NCBI RefSeq assembly: GCF_014873945.1
Contig: NZ_JADBEC010000001.1
Span: 4,047,001-4,111,000 of the forward strand
DNA from: Rhizobium viscosum
Lineage (GTDB): Bacteria; Pseudomonadota; Alphaproteobacteria; Rhizobiales; Rhizobiaceae
Length of the DNA: 64,000 nt
Direction of reading: 5' to 3'
Below the pieces are notes generated by a model, which saw only the letters and a list, made by a program, of their open reading frames with translations, did not search any database and was not told the origin of the DNA. A program made the position numbers and the translations under genes. Of this stretch, positions 25,990 through 34,088 are shown piece after piece; positions within the stretch are counted from its first letter, which is position 1; every line of letters starts with the position of its first letter.

Positions 25990-26334
25990 ATGAGACCGCT
26001 CTTTCACCCAGCCATCGAGGATTTGAAGCCGGAGGCGATCCTTTATGCGCTCTCCGATCCCGAGCGTGTGGCGATCTTCGCGCAGATCGCGGGCCTCGGC
26101 TCCAGCGGCACTTGCGCCGCGCTTTCCAATCTCGGCGGGCGCGTCATCCCCAAATCGTCGCTGTCGCAGCATATGAAGGTGCTGCGCGAGGCCGGGCTTA
26201 TCCGTGGCGAACGTCAGGGCGTGGAGATGCGCAACCATTCGCGCTGCCAGGAAGTGGACAGCCGCTTCCCCGGTCTCATTGCGGCCATCCTGAGCGCCTA
26301 CGGACGGCCACCGGCAGCAACGAACGCAGGCTGA
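25990..26334 (+). CDS. ArsR family HTH regulator
   Basis: A 114-residue winged-helix regulator: ALSDPERVAIFAQIA, then KSSLSQHMKVLREAGLIRGERQGVEMRN. No metal-binding Cys pair is seen in the recognition helix; the single Cys after it is in SRCQEV and another is in SGTCAA. It is divergent from the SDR gene and probably represses both through the 25934 palindrome. Confidence 0.88.
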   Translation: MRPLFHPAIEDLKPEAILYALSDPERVAIFAQIAGLGSSGTCAALSNLGGRVIPKSSLSQHMKVLREAGLIRGERQGVEMRNHSRCQEVDSRFPGLIAAILSAYGRPPAATNAG

Positions 26335-26393
26335 TCACCCGATGACATCGCTGTCAGGCCGTCGCAAGCGACTTTTGAGGCAAGCCAGACGGT

Positions 26394-27044
26394 CTATTTT
26401 TTCTGATTGCCGGCAAAAGCGGCCGTCAAGCCAAGGCCGATGTAGACGAAACCGCTAACCCAGCGTTCAGCCTTGAGATAGACGGGACTGCGCTTTAGCC
26501 AGTTGCCGGCCGTGCCGGCAGCAAGGGCATAGGAGCCATCCGTCAGAACGCCGATCGCCGTGTAGAGAATCCCGAGAAAAGCGACCTGCATCGCCACATG
26601 GCCACGGTCGAGCTCAACGAACTGCGGCAGGAAAGCCAGAAAGAACAGCGCCGTCTTCGGATTGAGGAGGTTGACTATGAAGCCCTCACGAAAGATGCGC
26701 ATAGGGCTGCGCGTCGGCAAACCGCCCTCGACGTCGGGAATGCCAGACGGGCCTAGGAGCTTCTTGAGGCCAAGCCAGATCAGGTAGGCCGCGCCGGCAT
26801 ATTTCACGACGCTGAAGGCGAGCGCAGACGATGCCAGGAGCGCCGACAGTCCCACAGCGGCGGCGACGACATGAACAAGCGTGGCCGTGTGGATGCCAAG
26901 GATGGAAACGAGGCCGGCGGAACGGCCCTGCTCGACCGAGCGCGCGAAGATGTAAAGGACTGCGGGTCCCGGTACGAGAAGCAGCACGAGCGTGGCGCTG
27001 ACGAACAGGCCGAGATTGGCTGCACTGGGAATTGCCAAATCCAT
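26394..27044 (-). CDS. LysE/RhtB family exporter
   Basis: A 216-residue inner-membrane exporter of the LysE superfamily with about six hydrophobic segments. The signature VLLLVPGPAVLYIFARS is in the first helix and NLLNPKTALFFLAFLPQFV in the middle. These proteins export amino acids or their analogues. GGAG lies 12 bases upstream of ATG 27044. A second lysE and a fragment of another occur further on. Confidence 0.92.
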   Translation of the reverse strand: MDLAIPSAANLGLFVSATLVLLLVPGPAVLYIFARSVEQGRSAGLVSILGIHTATLVHVVAAAVGLSALLASSALAFSVVKYAGAAYLIWLGLKKLLGPSGIPDVEGGLPTRSPMRIFREGFIVNLLNPKTALFFLAFLPQFVELDRGHVAMQVAFLGILYTAIGVLTDGSYALAAGTAGNWLKRSPVYLKAERWVSGFVYIGLGLTAAFAGNQKK

Positions 27045-27156
27045 GATTGTCTTGCTCCGTTTGCTATTACGGTAGCGATAACATCGGACTGCATCCAAGG
27101 CGAGATAAAGCTGCGGTCTTGGCTCCGCGCTTGTGAGCCTACGACCAGGAAAGGCT

Positions 27157-27840
27157 CTAGCCGACGAGGTCAGCCAAACTGTTCGAGATCAATTCCCGTA
27201 CAGCGTGAAGGTCGGTCGCTATGCATTCGCACAGGCCGGAAATATCTCGACCGGGCTGAACGAGGTCCGGTACCATGATGGTCATAGCCCTCGCACTTGA
27301 CGCAGAGAGAACCCCATTGCGGGAGTCTTCAAGTGCAACGCAATCACCAATGGGCAAGCCTAATCGCTCGGCGGCCAGCAGATATGGGGCGGGATGCGGT
27401 TTTCCTGCGATATAATCGCCATACGCAATGATGGTTTCAAAACGACCTTGCAGGCCGGCTACGGAGAGGTGTGCCTCTACCAGAGCCCGATCTGAAGAGG
27501 TGACGATGGCCGAACGTATCTGTTCTGTTTCGAGGAGAGAGAGAATTTCCGGCAAGCCTGGTTTCGTTCGCAAATCCGTTTGAGCCATCTGTTCAAACAG
27601 CTCCGAAGCATGCCTCCAAAAATCCTCCAGAGGAGCGTCCTTTCCGAACTGTGCCAACAGAAGTTCGCGAACGGCGGGAGCCGGTAAACCAATTGTTTCA
27701 AGATAGACGGATTGAGGCAATTGAAACCCGGCGTGCCGCGCAGCCGCTATCGTCGCATCGCGATACAGAGTTTCGGTGTCGAAAATCACCCCGTCCATGT
27801 CGAACAGGACGGCTTGGGGGATACGGGGCAGGCGCTTCAT
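27157..27840 (-). CDS. HAD-IA family phosphatase
   Basis: A 227-residue HAD hydrolase. Motif I is VLFDMDGVIFDTE with the nucleophile Asp, motif II is AIVTSSD, and motifs III/IV are AGKPHPAPY and VALEDSRNG. The helical cap after motif I is the beta-phosphoglucomutase/phosphoglycolate-phosphatase type. The substrate is probably a small phosphate ester. It is the upstream gene of no obvious operon. Confidence 0.9.
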   Translation of the reverse strand: MKRLPRIPQAVLFDMDGVIFDTETLYRDATIAAARHAGFQLPQSVYLETIGLPAPAVRELLLAQFGKDAPLEDFWRHASELFEQMAQTDLRTKPGLPEILSLLETEQIRSAIVTSSDRALVEAHLSVAGLQGRFETIIAYGDYIAGKPHPAPYLLAAERLGLPIGDCVALEDSRNGVLSASSARAMTIMVPDLVQPGRDISGLCECIATDLHAVRELISNSLADLVG

Positions 27841-27939
27841 CTATCGACCTGACAAGAGCGAGGTTTCCTTGGCCGCATCCGTATTGGCACGACGGCCGTG
27901 AAAACACAAAGCGATGTCAGCTTCGGGCGAGGGTTGACC

Positions 27940-28692
27940 CTAATCGGCCATGGACCGGTTCAGCCAGTCGGCGAACCTGACAGGACCAACATGGGCGGGG
28001 TGACGCGGCAGCAATGTGTCGTCGTTGAGCTCGACGCCGTAGTAGCGCGCGGTCTCGTCGGTGATCACCTCGCGCGTGTCTTCGTTGACTGCGACAAGCA
28101 TGCGGGCGATTTCATCGAGGGCGAACTGCTCTGGCCCGGCTATTTCCACCGTGTCGTTCACCGGGGCGGCCAGAGCCAGAAGGGTGAGCACATCAGCGAC
28201 GTCGTCGGCAGCGATGGGCCGCATGGAGGCGGAAGGAAGGCGGATATCGTTGCCATCAGCCGCCATGTCGATCACGCCGCTGATGAACTCGAAGAATTGC
28301 GTCGAGTGGACGATCGTATAGGGCCGACGCGCCGCCCTGATCAGGTTCTCCTGCACCATCTTGGCGCGGAAATAGTCGCTCTCGACAAGGCGAGGGGTCC
28401 CGACGACAGACAGGGCGAGATAGTGGCCGACCCCCGCATCCGCAGAGGCGGCCAGCAGATTTCGGGTGGATGTCCTGAAGAACTCCAATGCGGAGTCGTC
28501 TCCGAAGGAGGCCGCGTTTGTGACGTCGATGACGGCGTCCGCTCCCGTGAGCGAGGTTCTCAGGCCTTCCCTCGTCACGCTGTTCACCCCGAAAGTGGGG
28601 GAGGCCAGGACGACTTCGGCGCCTGCCTGCCTGAGGCTTTCAACGAGGCGCGTTCCGATGCGCCCGCTCGCTCCCATGACCGTTACTTTCAT
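27940..28692 (-). CDS. NmrA-like NAD(P)-binding protein (paralogue 2)
   Basis: A 250-residue atypical SDR of the NmrA/HSCARG type: VMGASGRIGTRLVESLR at the start, LALSVVGTPRLVESDYFRAK and YTIVHSTQFFEFI later. Such proteins bind NAD(P) and are often quinone reductases or redox sensors. It is a clear paralogue of the gene at 29249. GGAG seven bases upstream of ATG 28692 sets the start. A terminator separates it from the cupin gene. Confidence 0.88.
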   Translation of the reverse strand: MKVTVMGASGRIGTRLVESLRQAGAEVVLASPTFGVNSVTREGLRTSLTGADAVIDVTNAASFGDDSALEFFRTSTRNLLAASADAGVGHYLALSVVGTPRLVESDYFRAKMVQENLIRAARRPYTIVHSTQFFEFISGVIDMAADGNDIRLPSASMRPIAADDVADVLTLLALAAPVNDTVEIAGPEQFALDEIARMLVAVNEDTREVITDETARYYGVELNDDTLLPRHPAHVGPVRFADWLNRSMAD

Positions 28693-28748
28693 CGATCCGC
28701 TCCATGTTTTCGCCCCCAGCCTCAATCGCTACGATCAAAAGCTGCGAC

Positions 28749-28775
28749 GATGCCGGCACTGGTTCGGCCGGCATC
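28749..28775 (-). terminator. Hairpin terminator after the cupin gene
   Basis: GATGCCGGC and GCCGGCATC form a perfect nine-base stem. On the minus strand the stem is followed closely by TTTT, as expected for a Rho-independent terminator of the cupin operon. Confidence 0.6.
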
Positions 28776-28786
28776 GCAAGCTGATG

Positions 28787-29191
28787 TCATTTTACCGGCA
28801 TCACCACCGGAGCGCCCTTTTTCTTGACCAGCACGACGATGAACTTCGCCGGTTTCGTCTTGCTCGCGTTGCGGCTGATCAGGTGAATGTCGGAAGGGCT
28901 CTCGTAGAACGTATACCCTGGATGGAGGGTCACTTCCTTTTCCCCTTTGACCTGCATCACGATCGAGCCCTCCAGTACGTAGACGAACGCGTCCGCCTCG
29001 TGCTTGTGAATGGGCGAGGAGCCTCCCGGCCCGTAATCGACCGAAATCATGAGCCCCTCCTTGCCCGGATAGTCCGGAAGGTCCTTGCTCATGAGCGATG
29101 TTACTTTTGCGGTGTCGTCGGCGGCGGCAGCCAGGGTGCCAAAGAGACAGATCCCGGCTGACACCAGCAATGTGGATAGGGCAGAATTCAT
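28787..29191 (-). CDS. Secreted cupin-domain protein
   Basis: A 134-residue periplasmic cupin. The signal peptide ends near LAAAA (about residue 23). The cupin motifs are GGSSPIHKHEADAFVYVLEG (motif 1, with metal-binding His and Glu) and HPGYTFYESPSDIHLI (motif 2, with His). It is a single-domain cupin and probably binds a metal. It lies between two NmrA-type genes, 57 bases after the first, and is probably transcribed with it. Confidence 0.88.
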   Translation of the reverse strand: MNSALSTLLVSAGICLFGTLAAAADDTAKVTSLMSKDLPDYPGKEGLMISVDYGPGGSSPIHKHEADAFVYVLEGSIVMQVKGEKEVTLHPGYTFYESPSDIHLISRNASKTKPAKFIVVLVKKKGAPVVMPVK

Positions 29192-29248
29192 TGTCGTAAC
29201 CCTCTTCGTTGCCGTGTGAAAATGCGTTGGGGGGCTGGGAGCCTTGGG

Positions 29249-30004
29249 CTAGCCGGGCTGCCCGGACCGGCGAAACCAGTCTGCAAAGCCGATCCTGCCG
29301 AGCCTCGCGCCCGCGTCGGGCACGAGCGAGCGGTCGTCGAGCTCCGACCCGAAATAGCGCGCGTGGACATCCGCCTCGACCGTGCGCGGATCATGGATCG
29401 CCTTCAGGTAACGGCCGATGATCTCGTTCATGGGGAAGCGCTCCGGACCTGCAATTTCGATCATCCCGTTGACCGGCTTTGCGAGGGCAACGTCCGCCAC
29501 GATGTCGGCGACGTCGTCGGACGCTATCGGCTGGAAGGCGGCAGGAGAGAGCCGCGCGACAGCGCCGACGGTCGCTTCATCGGCGATGCCCTTCAGGAAC
29601 TCCATGAACTGGGTCGAATGAATGATCGTGTACGGGATGGACGATCCCTTGATGAGCCTCTCCTGGGCGAGCTTCGCCCGGAAATAACCATTCTGCGGCA
29701 GCCGTTCCGATCCGACGATGGAGAGGGCGATGTGGTGCTTTACGCCGGCGTCGCGTTCTGCGGCGAGCAGGTTGCGACCGGACGTTTCGAAGAAGTCCAG
29801 CACCGCCTGGTCTTCCCAGGACGGCGAGTTTGAGAGATCGACGACCACGTCGGCCCCGGCCAGCGCGCTCGCCAGTCCTTCCCCGGTGATGGTGTTGACG
29901 CCGGTTTTCGGGGATGCGGCCAGCACCTCGTGGCCCTTGTCGCGCAGACGCGCTGCGGTCTTCGATCCGATGAGGCCGGTGCCTCCGATAAGGACGATTT
30001 TCAT
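29249..30004 (-). CDS. NmrA-like NAD(P)-binding protein (paralogue 1)
   Basis: A 251-residue atypical SDR: VLIGGTGLIGSKTAARLRDK, then HIALSIVGSERLPQNGYFRA and YTIIHSTQFMEFL. It shares layout and many positions with the protein at 27940, including the ending FADWFRRSG versus FADWLNRSM. GGAGGAG precedes the start. First gene of a likely operon with the cupin. Confidence 0.88.
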   Translation of the reverse strand: MKIVLIGGTGLIGSKTAARLRDKGHEVLAASPKTGVNTITGEGLASALAGADVVVDLSNSPSWEDQAVLDFFETSGRNLLAAERDAGVKHHIALSIVGSERLPQNGYFRAKLAQERLIKGSSIPYTIIHSTQFMEFLKGIADEATVGAVARLSPAAFQPIASDDVADIVADVALAKPVNGMIEIAGPERFPMNEIIGRYLKAIHDPRTVEADVHARYFGSELDDRSLVPDAGARLGRIGFADWFRRSGQPG

Positions 30005-30255
30005 AATGGATTCTCCTCCCGCGGCCCTCTTGGGCCGGAGTTCCAGGTTACGATCGCGAAAACCGACACAGCCGCGAGAAATTCCATGCTTGGATTAAGT
30101 GAAACACATCGACTGTCGTCGCCACGGTCGGCTTCGGCCGAGGGGCGGTCTCGCATCGCGGGGGTATATTGTTCCCATATGAGATCGGGGGCAACCATAA
30201 TTGGCCAGGTGCAGAGGCGTTCGATCGAGCAAGATCGCTGCAGCGCTCGGTCCCC

Positions 30256-30283
30256 TTGCTTGTCGCTCATCCCTGCGCTATAT
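30256..30283 (+). promoter_or_regulatory. Promoter of the arsR-SRPBCC operon
   Basis: TTGCTT (30256-30261) and CTATAT (30278-30283) with a 16-base spacer. The predicted transcript start (about 30290) is within a few bases of the ATG at 30294 and no Shine-Dalgarno is present, so the mRNA is probably leaderless. Confidence 0.55.
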
Positions 30284-30303
30284 ACTGAACCATATGGTTC
30301 AGT
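30284..30303. promoter_or_regulatory. Perfect 20-bp palindrome over the arsR start codon
   Basis: ACTGAACCATATGGTTCAGT is perfectly self-complementary. It directly follows the -10 box and contains the ATG of the regulator gene, so the repressor can block its own promoter. Confidence 0.75.
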
Positions 30304-30647
30304 ATTTGAAAGCCCGCCTCGATGCCTCGTTTGCCGCGCTCTCGGACGCCACGCGACGCGGTGTTCTGGAGCAGCTCGGACGTGCGGATGCTTCGATCAC
30401 GGACCTTGCCGAGAAGTTCCACATGACGTTGACGGGCATGAAGAAGCACGTCGGCGTCCTGGAACAGGCGGGGCTCGTTACCACGGAGAAGGTCGGGCGC
30501 GTGCGCACCTGCAAGCTCGGCTTGCGCCGGCTGGAGGACGAGGCGGCATGGATCGAGAGCTATCGCCAGCTTTGGGACGCACGCTTCGACGAATTGGACA
30601 AGCTTGTCGAGGAACTGAAACGGAAGGAGAAGGACGATGGAGAGTAA
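30294..30647 (+). CDS. ArsR family (SdpR-type) repressor
   Basis: A 117-residue winged-helix repressor (MVQYLKARLDASFAALSD, then SITDLAEKFHMTLTGMKKHV). It belongs to the subgroup paired with SRPBCC/AHSA1 genes and lacks the Cys of metal sensors. The start at 30294 is inside its operator palindrome. It overlaps the next gene by 11 bases, so the two form an operon. Confidence 0.92.
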   Translation: MVQYLKARLDASFAALSDATRRGVLEQLGRADASITDLAEKFHMTLTGMKKHVGVLEQAGLVTTEKVGRVRTCKLGLRRLEDEAAWIESYRQLWDARFDELDKLVEELKRKEKDDGE

Positions 30648-31128
30648 GCCTACCCCCATGAAGAACCCCACGACGGTGGAACGGACGTCCGAGCGTGAGC
30701 TCGTCGTTGTCAGAACTTTCAACGGCCCGGCACATATCGTGTTTGCGGCGTGGACCAAGCCCGAGCTGTTCATGCGGTGGTGGGCGCCGAAGTCGATCGG
30801 CGTGCCCCTGCTTTCCTGCGACATGGATGTTCGCGTCGGAGGTGGCTACCGTGTTGCGTTTGGCCACGATGCCTCGAGCGCCATGGAATTCTTCGGCAAA
30901 TATCTCGAAGTGATACCGAACTCGCGCCTGGTCTGGACGAATGAGGAAAGTGCTGACGCTGCCATCACCACGGTGACCTTCGAGGAGAAAAACGGCAAGA
31001 CGCTGCTGGTGCTGCACGAACTCTATCCCTCGAAGGAAGCGTTCGACGCCAATTCCGGGGCGGAGGGCGGGCTGCCCGAGCAGTTCGAGCAACTGGACGA
31101 GCTTCTCGTCGAGATGGGTGCGGGTTGA
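30637..31128 (+). CDS. SRPBCC/AHSA1-domain protein
   Basis: A 163-residue START-like (AHSA1, activator of Hsp90 ATPase homologue 1) protein: VVRTFNGPAHIVFAAWTKPE, then RWWAPKSIG, and GGYRVAFGHD. The hydrophobic cavity of the fold binds an unknown ligand. It is translated from an ATG inside the end of arsR. Such ArsR-AHSA1 pairs are common in soil alphaproteobacteria. Confidence 0.92.
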   Translation: MESKPTPMKNPTTVERTSERELVVVRTFNGPAHIVFAAWTKPELFMRWWAPKSIGVPLLSCDMDVRVGGGYRVAFGHDASSAMEFFGKYLEVIPNSRLVWTNEESADAAITTVTFEEKNGKTLLVLHELYPSKEAFDANSGAEGGLPEQFEQLDELLVEMGAG

Positions 31129-31137
31129 CGTCGCCCG

Positions 31138-31249
31138 CTATTGTCCGAAGCGCCCGGCAATACGAAGCGCCAGGAGGGTGGACGAGCCTGCCCGATCGGG
31201 CAGGCCCTCCTCGTCGGCATCGAGGCGCTGTTCATATCCGCGCTCGGCG
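31138..31249 (-). pseudogene. Decayed 3' end of a NUDIX gene
   Basis: On the minus strand, directly after the hxlR-type stop, the frame reads AERGYEQRLDADEEGL, then after a deletion STLLALRIAGRFGQ and a stop. This aligns with AEPRYQQRLDAGEEGL and SILLALRVAGRLG of the intact NUDIX protein at 20325. The two blocks keep their order with about 17 residues lost between them. Confidence 0.7.
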
Positions 31250-31633
31250 CTAGTCCACCGATCTGTTGGACGCCTTCGAACGGTTGCGCTCGACCTCGGC
31301 GATATTCTCCAAAACCCACACGGTCAGCTGTGTGAGAGGTTCGGCGAGGGACCTGCCAAGGGTGGTCAGGCTATATTCCACCTGCGGAGGAATCGTTGGG
31401 TAGACCTTCCTGGAAACGAGGCCGTCATTCTCCAGGGCGCGTAGCGTCCGCGTCAGCATCTGCTGGCTGATCCCCCCGATGATCCTGCGCAGCTCGTTGA
31501 ACCGCTTCGGGCCGTCGAGCAGCATCGTAATCGTCATGATCGTCCACTTGTCCCCGATGCGGCCGAGCATCTGGCTGATGGGGCGGCAATCCATGCTTGT
31601 TCCGGGTTGTTGCGGCGGGGTGGGTAAATCCAT
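31250..31633 (-). CDS. HxlR family transcriptional regulator
   Basis: A 127-residue winged-helix regulator of the HxlR (DUF24) type: IGDKWTIMTITMLLDGPKRF, then GGISQQMLTRTLRALENDGL and a wing VYPTIPPQVEYSLT. One Cys (in SMDCRPI, near the N-terminus) is where redox-sensing members have theirs. It is divergent from an SDR gene 90 bases away and probably controls it. Confidence 0.92.
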   Translation of the reverse strand: MDLPTPPQQPGTSMDCRPISQMLGRIGDKWTIMTITMLLDGPKRFNELRRIIGGISQQMLTRTLRALENDGLVSRKVYPTIPPQVEYSLTTLGRSLAEPLTQLTVWVLENIAEVERNRSKASNRSVD

Positions 31634-31723
31634 GTGACCAGGCCCTAAAATTATGCGTTCTTGTGCAGTGGCCAGTCTAACACGCATATCTAGTCACGAA
31701 AACATACTGCCATAGGAGATGTT

Positions 31724-32452
31724 ATGACTGACCAGAAAACAATCGCAATTTTTGGCGCCGGGTCCGGGCTTGGCGCGTCCGTCGCAAGGCTTTACGGCAA
31801 GGCCGGGTTCCGGATCGCTCTCGTTGCCCGCAATACTCAGTCCCTCGATGAGAGGGTCGCCGAGCTATCGGCGCAGGGTGTGGATGCGACAGCCTTTCCC
31901 GCCGACCTTAGCGAGATCGACGCAATCCCGGCTCTGGTCCGCGAGATCGAAGAGAAGTCGGGTTCCATTCATACCGCAATTTTTGCGCCGGTCGGCAACT
32001 TCCGCATGTTGCCAGCGGTCGATCTGACAGCCGCTTTACTCAAAGAACTCGTCAACATCCTGACGCTTGCTCCGGTTGAGGTCGTTCGGGCCGTGTTGCC
32101 GGCTATGCTTGCCCGCGGCGACGGAGCGATCATCATCGCGGACGGTCTTTCGGCGGTAACGCCGATAGCGGGATTGAGCGGCCCTGGTCCTGCCTTTGCC
32201 GCCACGCGCAACTATATTCTGGGTCTTCACGAAGAGATCAGGGATCGCGGCGTATTCGCCGGAATGCTCCACATCGGGGCGATGATCGACAACTCCACGG
32301 GCCTTCGCGTGGCAGCTGCCAACGGTCTGCCCATCAACAATCCGCGTTTTGCAACGATCGATCCTGACGTCCTTGCCGAGGAAATCTGGTCGCTTGCAAC
32401 CGAGCGGTCCCGTGCGGAAGAGATCCTGCCTGCCAGGCATCACCCGCATTGA
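31724..32452 (+). CDS. SDR family protein with altered active site
   Basis: A 242-residue Rossmann protein: IFGAGSGLGASVARLYGKAG and ALVARNTQSLDE bind the cofactor. At the place of the catalytic YxxxK it reads FAATR, so both the Tyr and the Lys are changed. It may bind NAD(P) without normal SDR catalysis. AGGAG is eight bases upstream. It is paired with the divergent HxlR regulator. Confidence 0.88.
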   Translation: MTDQKTIAIFGAGSGLGASVARLYGKAGFRIALVARNTQSLDERVAELSAQGVDATAFPADLSEIDAIPALVREIEEKSGSIHTAIFAPVGNFRMLPAVDLTAALLKELVNILTLAPVEVVRAVLPAMLARGDGAIIIADGLSAVTPIAGLSGPGPAFAATRNYILGLHEEIRDRGVFAGMLHIGAMIDNSTGLRVAAANGLPINNPRFATIDPDVLAEEIWSLATERSRAEEILPARHHPH

Positions 32453-32508
32453 GCAAGCCGCGCCGCCTGAGCCGGGCGCAAAACTGCTGCACAGTGTTCG
32501 GACCGGCT

Positions 32509-33129
32509 TCAAGTCTTCGTGGCGGTGACCAGGACGGGAGAGGTCCGTTCGGCCGCCGCGTCGATCATCTCGACCCGGAACCCCGCATCGTCAAACGCGG
32601 TCCTGATCTCGTCCAGCGCCGGGAAGCGGTAAACCTCCGCTGGAAAGGCGCCGACCGACTGGCTGGCTTTTGTTCGAAACAACAGGGCCAGCCGGCCTTC
32701 CGGCTTGAGGACGCGGCCAATCTCGGAAAGCGGGCGCAGGAGGGCAGGCCAGAAATAGAGGACATGGACGCACAGCACCTTGTCGAAAGAAGCGTCGGGA
32801 AATGGCAGGTCATCGGCTGAGGCCGTGACCACCTTGACCCTGCCCGACGCGATGAGCGCTGCGGCGTGGCGTGCCGCCATTTCGGTCATGACATCGGACG
32901 GATCGGCCCCGACCACCGTGCCCTTCGGCGCCAGCGCCGCGAGTTCGGTCAGGCTTCGCCCATGTCCGCAGCCGACGTCGAGCACATGGTCGCCGGGTTC
33001 CAGCGCGAGCGCATCGATTGCCCGCCGATTGTCGCCCTTTGTCTCGTGGGACATGATGAAAGCGATGAGCCTGCCAAGAGGCCCGGTCGCGTTCCGGGCC
33101 TGTTCGGCGATGAAGCGAGGCCTTCTCAT
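32509..33129 (-). CDS. Class I SAM-dependent methyltransferase
   Basis: A 206-residue methyltransferase. Motif I is HVLDVGCGHGRSL, followed by VVGADPSD, ASADDLPFPDASFDKVLCVH and a late LKPEGRLALLFRT. This is the UbiE/Methyltransf_11 type with unknown substrate. GGGGGACGAGC precedes the ATG. No signal peptide. Confidence 0.9.
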   Translation of the reverse strand: MRRPRFIAEQARNATGPLGRLIAFIMSHETKGDNRRAIDALALEPGDHVLDVGCGHGRSLTELAALAPKGTVVGADPSDVMTEMAARHAAALIASGRVKVVTASADDLPFPDASFDKVLCVHVLYFWPALLRPLSEIGRVLKPEGRLALLFRTKASQSVGAFPAEVYRFPALDEIRTAFDDAGFRVEMIDAAAERTSPVLVTATKT

Positions 33130-33314
33130 GCTCGTCCCCCTGCATTCTCTCCCTTCAGCTCAGCCTATCACAGACTGCGGGAGCGCAGAACGGCCGCCGC
33201 ATCGGCTATCGTCAGGTACGCCCTCGCGTCTGCGATGCCTTGCAAGGCCCGTTCAAAACACGTCCTGAGCGTCTGTCGATTTCCGGCAGATGATGCCGGG
33301 GAAACAGGAGATCG

Positions 33315-34031
33315 TCATGCTGTCCTCGTTCCGGCTCGGTTGGACTCGTCAGCTCGGTTGGATTCGATTGGCAAGCCGGCCGCCTTCCATTGCGGAAAGC
33401 CGTCCTCCAGCCGATGAACGCTGAAGCCTTCGCGCCGCAGCATCGCCTCGGCCTCGAAGGAGAACACACAGTATGGACCCCGGCAGTAGGCGACGATCTC
33501 CCGGTCCTTCGGCAATTCTGCCAGCCGCTCCGAAAGCTGCCCGATCGGCATGTTGCGCGCGCCGGGAACGTGGCCGAGCAAGAACTCGTCTTCCGGCCGC
33601 ACGTCGAGCACGATCACGGTGCCGTCCTTGAGCTTGGAAAGGAGCTCTTCCCGTGTCACGGCGTCCAGCGTGTCGGGCGAGTGGAAGTAGTCGGAGACGA
33701 TGTGCCGAATTTCGGCGTCGTTCCGCTCACCGACGATGGCTATCGCGCCAAGCAGTCCGACCACCTCGGCTTCGCCCGAGAGATTGTAGAAGACGTTCCT
33801 TTCGCGCCGCTGGGCGATGACCAGGCGGGCCTGCCGAAGAACTTTCAAGTGCCGCGAGGTGTTGGCGAAGGTCAGCTCGGTCAGAGCGGCCAACTCCTCG
33901 ACGGTTCGGGTTCCCTGGGCGAGATGCTCCAGCAGTTCGATGCGGTGAGGATGGGCGAGGCCCTGGGCGATCTCGGCGAGGCGGGCGAATACCGCCCTCT
34001 TGGCACTTGACAAGTTTCGACTCCGGTTCAA
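33315..34031 (-). CDS. ArsR-rhodanese fusion regulator
   Basis: A 238-residue protein with an N-terminal ArsR HTH (about 15-100; TFANTSRHLKVLRQARLV) and a C-terminal rhodanese domain (about 125-225; VIVLDVRPEDEFLLGHVPGA) with active-site Cys183 in YCRGPYC. The HTH part has no Cys, so sulphur sensing would rest on the rhodanese. It is divergent from a persulfide-dioxygenase-like gene and probably controls it. The start is a TTG at 34031; an overlapping ATG at 34035 is in another frame. Confidence 0.9.
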   Translation of the reverse strand: MNRSRNLSSAKRAVFARLAEIAQGLAHPHRIELLEHLAQGTRTVEELAALTELTFANTSRHLKVLRQARLVIAQRRERNVFYNLSGEAEVVGLLGAIAIVGERNDAEIRHIVSDYFHSPDTLDAVTREELLSKLKDGTVIVLDVRPEDEFLLGHVPGARNMPIGQLSERLAELPKDREIVAYCRGPYCVFSFEAEAMLRREGFSVHRLEDGFPQWKAAGLPIESNRADESNRAGTRTA

Positions 34032-34034
34032 TCA

Positions 34035-34055
34035 TTCGCGAAATTCATTGAATGA
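34035..34055. promoter_or_regulatory. Dyads in the ArsR-rhodanese/MBL intergenic region
   Basis: Two short palindromes, TTCGCGAA (34035-34042) and TCATTGAATGA (34045-34055), lie next to each other between the divergent starts. They are candidate operator half-sites. Confidence 0.4.
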
Positions 34056-34088
34056 GAATTAACACGACAAAGGGAGCCTCGCAAGATC

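Noticed and set aside
33142..33314. Coding-like stretch in frame with the ArsR-rhodanese stop (…LQGIADARAYLTIADAAAVL…)
   Set aside because: It looks like real codon use, but it has no start codon or recognisable family. Read-through of the TGA is not supported by anything else; it may be another small scar.
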